Source: Klebsiella pneumoniae (GTDB taxonomy: Bacteria; Pseudomonadota; Gammaproteobacteria; Pseudomonadales; Azotimanducaceae). Taken from it: DNA of 11,653 bases. Position numbers and translations under genes: made by a program. The stretch is from positions 1-11,653 of the forward strand of contig CAMDVY010000044.1 in assembly GCA_945878745.1 (NCBI GenBank), read 5' to 3'. Positions 6,116 through 11,653 of the stretch are shown here, one piece after another (the stretch's first letter is position 1; each line of letters starts with the position of its first letter). Under the pieces are notes generated by a model. The model saw only the letters and a program-made list of their open reading frames with translations, was not told the DNA's origin and did no database searches.

Positions 6116-6478
6116 ATGACTGATCGCAAGGCGCTGCTGCGCCAGTACAAGGAAACTCGCCGCCCGGCGGGAATATTCGTGGTTCGGCACCGTCCGACTG
6201 GGCGGTCTTTTATCGGTCGGAGCGAGGACCTGCCAGCGATCCTCAATAGACATCGCGCGCAACTGAAAATGGGTTCGCACCCGGTAAAGGCACTGCAGGA
6301 AGACTGGAACGCGGATTCGGAAGAGTCGTTCGAGTTCGAGGCCCTGGACACCCTGTCGCCACCCGAATCCGATGCGACGTGGAAACCGGCAGACGATCTG
6401 CGCACGCTGGAATTGCTGTGGTTTGAAAAACTCAATGCCGAAGGCGTGCCCCTTTATACGGATCGACCGAAGAAGTAA
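6116..6478 (+). CDS. GIY-YIG-fold protein, probably catalytically altered
   Basis: This 120-residue protein resembles the small single-domain GIY-YIG family beginning MxDRKxLxRxYKE. Residues 19-34 carry the two signature strands, but as GIF (19-21) and SFIG (31-34): both tyrosines of the GIY and YIG motifs are Phe. Other family features are NRHRAQLKMGSHP (44-56), EDWN (62-65), FEFEALDTL (72-80) and an acidic residue in LLWFEKL (Glu104). The tyrosine losses make nuclease activity doubtful, and a DNA- or RNA-binding role is possible. The start at 6116 matches the family N-terminus; an in-frame ATG at 6104 would overlap the preceding gene by 8 bases. It is the last of the three-gene run and converges with the two-domain VOC gene. 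Confidence 0.78.
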   Translation: MTDRKALLRQYKETRRPAGIFVVRHRPTGRSFIGRSEDLPAILNRHRAQLKMGSHPVKALQEDWNADSEESFEFEALDTLSPPESDATWKPADDLRTLELLWFEKLNAEGVPLYTDRPKK

Positions 6479-6498
6479 CGACGGTTGACCGTGAAACA

Positions 6499-6523
6499 GG
6501 CTCTGTAGTAGACCCGCAGAGCC
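6499..6523. terminator. Candidate hairpin between convergent genes
   Basis: GGCTCTG (6499-6505) pairs with CAGAGCC (6517-6523) across an 11-base loop, between the ends of the GIY-YIG gene and the convergent VOC gene. A smaller ACGGT/ACCGT palindrome precedes it at 6481-6492. There is no T run on either side, so it could be a weak bidirectional terminator. Confidence 0.35.
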
Positions 6524-6529
6524 ATCCTG

Positions 6530-7210
6530 TCAGGCAAGCGAACCGACGATCGATTTCCGCTGACTCAGTTCGATCCAGTTGCCGTCCGGATCGCGCACGA
6601 ATGAAATGTAGGCGACATCGCCGAGACGTCGTGGTGGAGAGCCTTCACGACCGCCGTTTGTTAGCACATGTGCGTGTGCCTTCACAACGTCGAAAATCTG
6701 CAGCGTCATGTATCGATAGCCCACACCCAGTTGAACGGGGTCCAGGGTCGCGTCTCCTTCTTCGAGCACGAGTCGGGTTTCCCCGCCCATGAATTCGGCC
6801 GGCTGAGGTTCAGGCAACCCCAGAGCCTGGCCATAAAAACGTCGGTGCGTGTCCAGATTCGACACGACCAGATGAATGCAGAGCGGCGGTGTCTCAGCTT
6901 GTTGGGGAATCATCGTCAGGGTGTTGCCATCAGGATCAAGGATGTTCCTGGGTGCTGTCACAAGGTTGGACGCCACGGTCAGACGACGAATCCCGGAGAC
7001 CGGCGAAGGCGTGAGCACATCACGTACGTGATTGAGCTTGAAGACACTCCTGCCGATTGCGTGGCGATGCTGGTGAACGCCCTTGCCGACGGGCAGTAAC
7101 TCGCTGAATGGAACGCCAACGGTGTTCTGCCAGAACGACAACATGGGTTCCAGCTGATTGGTGAAGAGACCGATGTCGATGGCAGGTTTGGCGAGGTCCA
7201 TGGGCTTCAT
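6530..7210 (-). CDS. Two-domain VOC-fold protein
   Basis: This 226-residue protein contains two tandem VOC modules, each ending in a DPDGN turn. The first covers about 10-101 (AIDIGLFTNQL, then LDPDGNTLTM) and the second about 110-217 (CIHLVVSNLD, then RDPDGNWIELSQ). In the first module the usual opening His is Asp12, and the closing Glu is replaced by Thr or Met. The second keeps His113 and Glu214. A single full metal site is therefore unlikely in the first half, and activity, if any, may rest on the second. The reaction (glyoxalase, extradiol dioxygenase or binding protein) cannot be named. Start is uncertain: ATG 7210, ATG 7201 and GTG 7222 are in frame and none has a clear ribosome site. 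It is divergent from the patatin gene. Confidence 0.85.
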   Translation of the reverse strand: MKPMDLAKPAIDIGLFTNQLEPMLSFWQNTVGVPFSELLPVGKGVHQHRHAIGRSVFKLNHVRDVLTPSPVSGIRRLTVASNLVTAPRNILDPDGNTLTMIPQQAETPPLCIHLVVSNLDTHRRFYGQALGLPEPQPAEFMGGETRLVLEEGDATLDPVQLGVGYRYMTLQIFDVVKAHAHVLTNGGREGSPPRRLGDVAYISFVRDPDGNWIELSQRKSIVGSLA

Positions 7211-7307
7211 CCGGATTGGCACGGTGTTCAGCTTGCAGGATGCCGCACGGTTTGTCAGTTGAGACCAATAGCACTTGGAAGCCTCCTGGCCGAACCAGAT
7301 TCATCAC

Positions 7308-7371
7308 CCCTGATTGCACCTGTGATTGGTGCGCCCGTGATTGCTTCGCCCGTGATTGGTGCGTTGATGCG
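7308..7371. repeat. 15-bp tandem repeats upstream of the patatin lipase
   Basis: Three head-to-tail 15-bp units occupy 7319-7363: CCTGTGATTGGTGCG, CCCGTGATTGCTTCG and CCCGTGATTGGTGCG. Degenerate half units flank them (CCCTGATTGCA at 7308-7318 and TTGATGCG at 7364-7371). Translated in the lipase frame they give a repetitive Cys-rich peptide unlike anything in the family, so I read them as non-coding DNA in the divergent gap. They could be protein-binding sites or a neutral minisatellite. Confidence 0.75.
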
Positions 7372-7404
7372 CAGGTCGAACCGTTTTCGCGCGCGTGCGC
7401 AGTG

Positions 7405-8910
7405 ATGTCCCCGTCAAAACGATTCGCAACTGGCTTATGGCGGATGGCACGATGCCTGCACGCTCCCCGCTATTGGCAAATCAAGACCGGTCAACCGGGA
7501 TCAATCGACGCGGGAGTGCAGCGAATGGCCGCAACTTATGGCGAGTGGAAGGCAGAGGCTCTGCTAGAGGATGCCAGGAGTGGTGCGGAGCAATGGAAGG
7601 CGCAGGAAGACAGTACCCACTACGACTACAGGATTATTCGCTATCGGCTCGACGAACTGGTGGCAGTTCGAGAGTGTGGAGACCTGTCGCGGTTGTTGTA
7701 TTACCTGAACGAGGGTCTGCACGGCAACATGGGTGGGATGGGTTCGCCGCAACTCTACACTCGGGCGAAATTTGGAACCAAGGATCTGATCATCCGTTAT
7801 GTTGATGAGGTGGTCTTGGCACTCCGCCAGCTCGCTGATGCGTCTGATGATGAACTCTCGCGTAGTGAAAAGCGGGCTTACCTGGCGCGTGCGCAGGCAT
7901 GTTTTGGTCGCTCGGCACTGATGCTCAGTGGTGCCGGATCGCTGGGCCCATTTCACCTTGGTGTTCTCAAGACCTTACTCGAGGAGGATCTTCTGCCTTC
8001 GGTCATATCCGGGGCAAGCGCCGGGTCGATGATGGCTGCGATCGTTGCCACGCGGTCGAGGCAAGACAGCATGACCATGCTCAGTGAATTGGGCGGGCAC
8101 CCGGCGTTGTTTCAGACGGACCTGCCAAGCGGTCGACAGATCACAGAAGAAAGCCTCAGGAGACTGGTCGCGCAACTCATTCCGGATCTCACCTTCATCG
8201 AAGCGCAGGATGTCTCAGGCCTCCATCTCAATGTCTCGGTCGCACCCTCTAAATCGCAGCAGCGATCACGATTGCTCAATGCCATCACTGCACCCAATGC
8301 ACTGGTTCGAGAAGCTGTCATCGCATCATGTGCGATTCCCGGAGTATTTCCTCCGGTGATGCTGATGGGCAGGGATGCACATGGAAAGTGTCAACCGTAT
8401 GTTCCCTCACGCAGATGGGTCGATGGATCCATCTCTGGTGATCTTCCTGCTCAGCGATTGGCGCGGTTGTATGGCATCAATCACTTCATAACCAGTCAGA
8501 CCAATCCGGTTGTGCTGTGGTCTCTGCAGGATCCTGGCAGCGAGAGTGATCTGTTCACTCGCCTGGCTCGCATCTATCAGGCGTCCACGCGAGAGTGGCT
8601 CCGAGCCATCTACCCGTATGCCATGGAAACCGCCACACGCACCTGCCCGCAGATAGCCAACCTCACGCAGATGTGGTTCAGCGTTCTGACGCAGGAATAC
8701 ACTGCCGACATCAACGTACTGCCCACGTCTCGCAGCATCAATTTTTCGAAGCTCGTGAGTACGTTGACACCGGCCGAAACCCTTGCCCTCGTTCAGGATG
8801 GTGAGCGATCGACCTGGCCCAAGGTAGAGATGATCCGTACCTGTACTCGAGTCAGCAGGACCATCGAAGCGTTGCTGGGAGATCTAGACCACCGACCCGA
8901 AACGAGTTGA
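7405..8910 (+). CDS. Patatin-like phospholipase/lipase with DUF3336 domain
   Basis: This 501-residue protein is a predicted acyl hydrolase acting on phospholipid or neutral lipid. Residues about 40-145 form the DUF3336 module (TYGEWKAEA, EDSTHYDYRIIRYRLDEL, LNEGLHGNMGGMGSPQLY), as in the fungal Tgl3-5 and plant SDP1 triacylglycerol lipases. The patatin domain spans about 168-370: the oxyanion loop GAGSLG (176-181), nucleophile Ser205 in GASAG (203-207), and the catalytic Asp340 in WVDGS. No signal peptide is present; a hydrophobic stretch before the DUF3336 module (about 8-25) could touch membrane. Start is uncertain. ATG 7405 keeps that stretch. ATG 7525 has GGGAG 8 nt upstream and would begin within the DUF3336 module. 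The frame stays open back to 7216, but that part looks non-coding. Confidence 0.9.
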   Translation: MSPSKRFATGLWRMARCLHAPRYWQIKTGQPGSIDAGVQRMAATYGEWKAEALLEDARSGAEQWKAQEDSTHYDYRIIRYRLDELVAVRECGDLSRLLYYLNEGLHGNMGGMGSPQLYTRAKFGTKDLIIRYVDEVVLALRQLADASDDELSRSEKRAYLARAQACFGRSALMLSGAGSLGPFHLGVLKTLLEEDLLPSVISGASAGSMMAAIVATRSRQDSMTMLSELGGHPALFQTDLPSGRQITEESLRRLVAQLIPDLTFIEAQDVSGLHLNVSVAPSKSQQRSRLLNAITAPNALVREAVIASCAIPGVFPPVMLMGRDAHGKCQPYVPSRRWVDGSISGDLPAQRLARLYGINHFITSQTNPVVLWSLQDPGSESDLFTRLARIYQASTREWLRAIYPYAMETATRTCPQIANLTQMWFSVLTQEYTADINVLPTSRSINFSKLVSTLTPAETLALVQDGERSTWPKVEMIRTCTRVSRTIEALLGDLDHRPETS

Positions 8911-8936
8911 TTGGTTCAAACGGCGTGATTCAGCCG

Positions 8937-8996
8937 ATGGCACGGTACTTGTATGCACGCATGAAATCGTGAAGAACCTTCCGCAACACGTGCCAT
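8937..8996. other. Spaced 8-bp inverted repeat in the gap before the permease
   Basis: ATGGCACG (8937-8944) and CGTGCCAT (8989-8996) are exact inverted copies 44 bp apart in the 156-bp gap 8911-9066. A tighter CCAGCGGCTGG lies near 9034-9044. These may be chance; I see no promoter or small gene in this gap that I would defend. Confidence 0.25.
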
Positions 8997-9066
8997 TTGA
9001 ATCATCATCCATAAGACATCCTGACAAGACCTGGCCAGCGGCTGGACGCGGTCGTTTGGTCTGCGA

Positions 9067-9900
9067 GTGCTGCCTGTGAGTGCAGATCTTGTTGCACTGA
9101 TGGCGACCTTGTGTCTGGCAGGAGCCTTCGCCGGACTGACGGCTGGCTTGTTTGGCAATGGTGGCGGGTTTGTTGTTGTCCCCGTTCTGTTGTCCGTGTT
9201 TCCCTTGTTTGGCGAAACTCATAACCACCTGATCTACGTGGCAATAGGAACCTCCCTCGCGACGATTGTCGTGTCTTCAGCAAGGTCCGTGCAGGCCCAT
9301 ATGGCACGAGACGCCGTTGATTTCGATGTCCTTCGAACGTGGTCGATGTGGCTGGTGCTGGGCGTCACGCTGGGACTGGCGGTTGCCGCGAATACCGAAG
9401 GCAAACAGTTGGTGACCTTGTTTGCGGCGGGTGTCCTGGTTTATTCCATCTACTTTCTGTTCCCGGATCTGTTCACCAACCTCACGCGTCACTTCACCAT
9501 GCCAACGGGCATAGCAAGAGCCAGCCTGGCTTCTGTCCTTGGTGGGTTCTCGGCGTTGCTGGGCATCGGCGGCGGCACGATCACGGTCATGACGATGACG
9601 TTGTGCAATCGGCCGATTCATCAGGCGGTGGCAACAGCGGCAGGGGTTGGATTCATCATCGGTCTGCCCGGCGCGATTGGGTTCATGATCCTCGGGTTGA
9701 ATGAACCCAATCTGCCGATAGGTTCTGTCGGCTATGTGAATTTTCCCGCGCTGGCAGCGATCTGTTCGGTATCCCTGTTTACAGCCCCTGTCGGTGCACG
9801 CTGGGCACACAATCTCGATGGCCGGAATTTGAAACGCCTCTTCGGTGTGTACCTCGTCATCGTTTCGGCAGCGATGTTCTACAAAGCCCTTCAGGCATAA
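9067..9900 (+). CDS. TauE/SafE family membrane permease (sulfite exporter-like)
   Basis: This 277-residue inner-membrane protein of the TauE/SafE (DUF81) family has about eight hydrophobic segments. The internal duplication typical of the family is clear: GLFGNGGGFVVVP (27-39) in the first half and GGFSALLGIGGGTITVM (159-175) in the second. Members export sulfite, sulfoacetate or other organic anions, but substrate cannot be assigned by sequence. The start is soft: GTG 9067, GTG 9076 or ATG 9100 would all begin before or inside the first membrane segment and none has a strong ribosome site. The aminotransferase gene starts 31 bp after its stop codon, which suggests co-transcription. Confidence 0.9.
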   Translation: MLPVSADLVALMATLCLAGAFAGLTAGLFGNGGGFVVVPVLLSVFPLFGETHNHLIYVAIGTSLATIVVSSARSVQAHMARDAVDFDVLRTWSMWLVLGVTLGLAVAANTEGKQLVTLFAAGVLVYSIYFLFPDLFTNLTRHFTMPTGIARASLASVLGGFSALLGIGGGTITVMTMTLCNRPIHQAVATAAGVGFIIGLPGAIGFMILGLNEPNLPIGSVGYVNFPALAAICSVSLFTAPVGARWAHNLDGRNLKRLFGVYLVIVSAAMFYKALQA

Positions 9901-9918
9901 CCACAAAGCAAGTCAGAC

Positions 9919-9923
9919 AAGGA
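9919..9923 (+). promoter_or_regulatory. Ribosome binding site for the Tat aminotransferase
   Basis: AAGGA lies 8 nt before the ATG at 9932. It overlaps the alternative ATG at 9923, so the later start is preferred. Confidence 0.5.
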
Positions 9924-9931
9924 TGAACAAG

Positions 9932-11086
9932 ATGGCTAACACATTGAATCGTCGGATCTTCCTCGCCGGCTCTGCAGCGTTGGCGGGTACCGTTGCCGGA
10001 TCGGGTGCGACCACAGTAATCGCAACCTCTAACCCGATAGCGCCCCAGACCAGCCTGATGTACGGCCCAAAGGTTGGCGTTGCCAAGCTGGATGCCAACG
10101 AAAATCCTTACGGGCCGAGTCCTGGTGCGTTGATCGCAATGAACGAAGCTGGCGCAAAAAGTGCGTACTACGTCGGTGAGTCGGTACGCAGGCTCAAGGC
10201 CATGATCGCCGAGCGCCATGGCCTGATGCCGGAGCACATCGGTCTGAGCGCAGGGTCGAGTGGCGTTTTGACCTATCTCGCTGTAGCTGCCTCGAAGAGC
10301 GGAAAAATACTGGGGCCGGATCTCTTCTGGGATACCACGGTTCAAGGTGCTGTCCGGCAAGGTGGTGAACTCAAACGACTGCCGAAGACCGCGGATCTGA
10401 ACATCGATCTTGATGCGATGTATGCGGCAATCGACGACAGCATCTCGCTGGTCCATATCACCAATCCCAACAATCCGACTGGGCTGGTTCTCGATGCAAA
10501 GGCATTGACGGAGTTTTGCATAAAGGCTTCGAAGAAAGTGACCGTGTTGATCGATGAAGCCTACAACGAACTCACCGAAAGACCGGAGTTCAACTCCATG
10601 GTTCCGCTCATCAAGCAGGGGCATGATGTGGTTGTGGCGCGAACCTTCTCAAAGATCTATGGTTTGGCGGGCATGCGTGTGGGTTACATGATCGCGACAC
10701 CGGAACGGGTGGAGTTGGCCAACCGTTTTGGGCTTGGCGACTACGCAATGAACCAGGCAGGTGTGGCTGCGGCCATCGCCAGTTATGACGATGAAACTTT
10801 CCTGTCTTATTCGAAATCAAAGATCATCGAAGCGCGGGACATGATCCTTACTGCAGTCAAGGCCAGTGGCTTGAGGTTCCTGCCTTCGGAGGCGAACTTT
10901 GTTTTCGTTGATCTGGCTGACAGAAATGCGGAAACGTTTCGCGCCCGGATGGCCAGTCGCAACGTGCTGATCCGTGGTGTCTACCGTGACTACACACAAT
11001 GGTCGCGGGTCAGTATGGGGATGATCCCGGACGTGGAGAAATATGTTGCGGCTCTGCCGGTCGTTCTTGATGAGTTACCGGCGTAA
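9932..11086 (+). CDS. Tat-signal HisC-like PLP aminotransferase
   Basis: This 384-residue fold-type I aminotransferase resembles histidinol-phosphate aminotransferase. Core motifs are LDANENPYGPSP (53-64), AGSSGVL (107-113), NPNNPTG (178-184), DEAY (208-211), and TFSKIYGLAGMRVGY (238-252) with the PLP lysine Lys241 and Arg248; Arg359 in the C-terminal WSRVSMG is a candidate carboxylate binder. Unlike cytoplasmic HisC it starts with a twin-arginine signal: NRRIFLAG (6-13) followed by an Ala/Gly-rich hydrophobic stretch to about residue 32. Export as a folded, cofactor-loaded enzyme to the periplasm is inferred. The amino donor is unknown, and no other histidine gene is nearby, so a role in histidine synthesis is unlikely. 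Start chosen at ATG 9932 by its AAGGA; ATG 9923 adds three residues. Confidence 0.9.
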   Translation: MANTLNRRIFLAGSAALAGTVAGSGATTVIATSNPIAPQTSLMYGPKVGVAKLDANENPYGPSPGALIAMNEAGAKSAYYVGESVRRLKAMIAERHGLMPEHIGLSAGSSGVLTYLAVAASKSGKILGPDLFWDTTVQGAVRQGGELKRLPKTADLNIDLDAMYAAIDDSISLVHITNPNNPTGLVLDAKALTEFCIKASKKVTVLIDEAYNELTERPEFNSMVPLIKQGHDVVVARTFSKIYGLAGMRVGYMIATPERVELANRFGLGDYAMNQAGVAAAIASYDDETFLSYSKSKIIEARDMILTAVKASGLRFLPSEANFVFVDLADRNAETFRARMASRNVLIRGVYRDYTQWSRVSMGMIPDVEKYVAALPVVLDELPA

Positions 11087-11143
11087 AAAAAAGGGTGAAC
11101 CTGGCGCCACCGTTGCATCCGCGATTGGGCTTGCCGCTCATGG

Positions 11144-11176
11144 CGATCACTGCTGCAACCAACAAGGCAGTGATCG
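11144..11176. terminator. 10-bp perfect hairpin between convergent genes
   Basis: CGATCACTGC (11144-11153) pairs perfectly with GCAGTGATCG (11167-11176) over a 13-base loop. It sits 57 bp after the aminotransferase stop and just before the 3' end of the convergent kinase remnant, as expected of a bidirectional terminator. Neither flank has an adjacent T run; the A8 at 11085-11092 is about 50 bases away. Confidence 0.5.
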
Positions 11177-11186
11177 GCGCGTTGAG

Positions 11187-11587
11187 TCACTCGATGATAT
11201 CCTCGTTCATGTAACTGCGCGCCTGCTTCACGCACTCGCCCAACGGCAGGTCTGTATGCAGCAATAGCCAGCGTCCGGAAGGACGGTGCGCACGGGTTGC
11301 CCAATCCTGTACCAGGCTGCGAGCAAGCGCAGGTGCAGCCCCTGCATGACTTATCGTCTGGTCCAGGGATCTTATCTGGCTCGGTTTGGGTGCTCGGGAT
11401 CGAAGTCGTTTATCCAATTCATCCAGATCCGCAATCTGACATTCGATGTACTTGAATCTGGCGCCGTGTTTGTGGGCGACTTCGATGCCGTGAGCCAGCA
11501 ACTCAGGATACAGGCAGGGACTATCGACGATGACCGAAAAGCCCTGCTGCAGGAATACGTGCGTCAGCGACTTGATCACTGAATAGT
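11187..11587 (-). pseudogene. P-loop kinase-like gene, 3' part only, cut by a repeat element
   Basis: The minus-strand frame encodes about 133 residues that resemble the C-terminal two thirds of small AAA/predicted-kinase ATPases: GFSVIVDSPCLYPELLAHG, then AHKHGARFKYIECQIADLDELDKRLRSR, and a C-terminal LLLHTDLPLGECVKQA segment. The family's N-terminal Walker A loop is missing. Reading upstream, the frame enters the MITE-like element at 11588 and the nearest ATG (11603) lies inside its inverted end, with no ribosome site, so MNNAG at that start is element sequence. The simplest reading is that the element inserted into the gene and the P-loop half lies beyond the window. Whether any product is made is unknown. 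The 3' end is intact and converges with the aminotransferase. Confidence 0.7.
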
Positions 11588-11653
11588 AGCCCGCATTATT
11601 CATGAATTGTCTGCTGCGGACGCCGATAGCAGCGAAAACACTGGGCGTGCTCC
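11588..11653. mobile_element. MITE-like element, second copy (cut by window end)
   Basis: The last 66 bases align without gaps to 164-229, with 59 identities and the same orientation, starting at the same AGCCCGC boundary. The shared core runs through CTGCGGACGCCGATAGC and GCGAAAACAC. The right half and the closing inverted repeat lie beyond the window. Its left edge interrupts the kinase-like gene. Confidence 0.85.

Noticed and set aside
7216..7404. N-terminal extension of the patatin gene
   Set aside because: The frame is open, but it runs through the 15-bp repeats, gives a Cys-rich peptide unlike the family, and overlaps the start of the divergent VOC gene.
9857..10624. 255-residue minus-strand open frame
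   Set aside because: Antisense to the aminotransferase, whose motifs are all intact on the plus strand; no family resemblance.
9932..11086. True histidine-biosynthesis hisC
   Set aside because: The motifs fit, but the Tat signal and the absence of any his gene nearby argue against the housekeeping role, so no gene symbol is given.
389..11603. Defence, toxin-antitoxin or biosynthetic cluster
   Set aside because: The GIY-YIG protein and kinase remnant suggested it, but no toxin-antitoxin pair, restriction gene, reverse transcriptase or assembly-line enzyme is present.

Overview
The window reads as GC-rich bacterial chromosome. The single-copy conserved families (a Tat-signal HisC-like aminotransferase, a DUF3336 patatin lipase, COG3618 amidohydrolase, paired SDRs) and a REP-like 'GTAGGAGCGG' repeat fit a gammaproteobacterium of the Xanthomonadales/Steroidobacterales/Woeseiaceae kind. 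That placement is an inference from gene style, and I cannot name a genus. I saw no rRNA, tRNA, CRISPR array, transposase or phage gene.

Layout. 1-388 is gene-free and holds an inverted REP-like pair (60-125) and a 180-bp palindromic MITE-like element with perfect 22-bp inverted ends (164-343). 389-2157 (+) carries two different short-chain dehydrogenases: one classical with YxxxK, and one resembling enoyl/dienoyl-CoA reductases that lacks YxxxK. They converge on a minus-strand pair, a VOC-fold protein (3624-3229) followed by a COG3618 amidohydrolase (3198-2191). These four genes look like a small catabolic module with unknown substrate. 3822-4502 (+) is a secreted lytic transglycosylase. 4551-6478 (+) is a compact run of three poorly characterised genes: DUF2332, a DUF1579-like protein, and a GIY-YIG-fold protein whose two signature tyrosines are both phenylalanine. 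A two-domain VOC protein (7210-6530, -) is divergent from a patatin/DUF3336 lipase (7405-8910, +), and the shared upstream region contains a 15-bp tandem repeat. 9067-11086 (+) pairs a TauE/SafE membrane permease with a HisC-like PLP aminotransferase that carries a twin-arginine signal. 11187-11587 (-) is the C-terminal part of a P-loop kinase-like gene. Its 5' end is cut by a second copy of the MITE-like element, which runs off the window at 11653.

The two element copies lie in the same orientation, 11.4 kb apart, and match at 59 of 66 comparable bases. The clearest unusual points are this repeat family and its interruption of the kinase gene, the Tat-exported aminotransferase beside a permease, the DUF2332/DUF1579/GIY-YIG run with a probably non-catalytic GIY-YIG protein, and the 15-bp iteron-like array upstream of the lipase. 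I see no complete defence, toxin-antitoxin or secondary-metabolite system.
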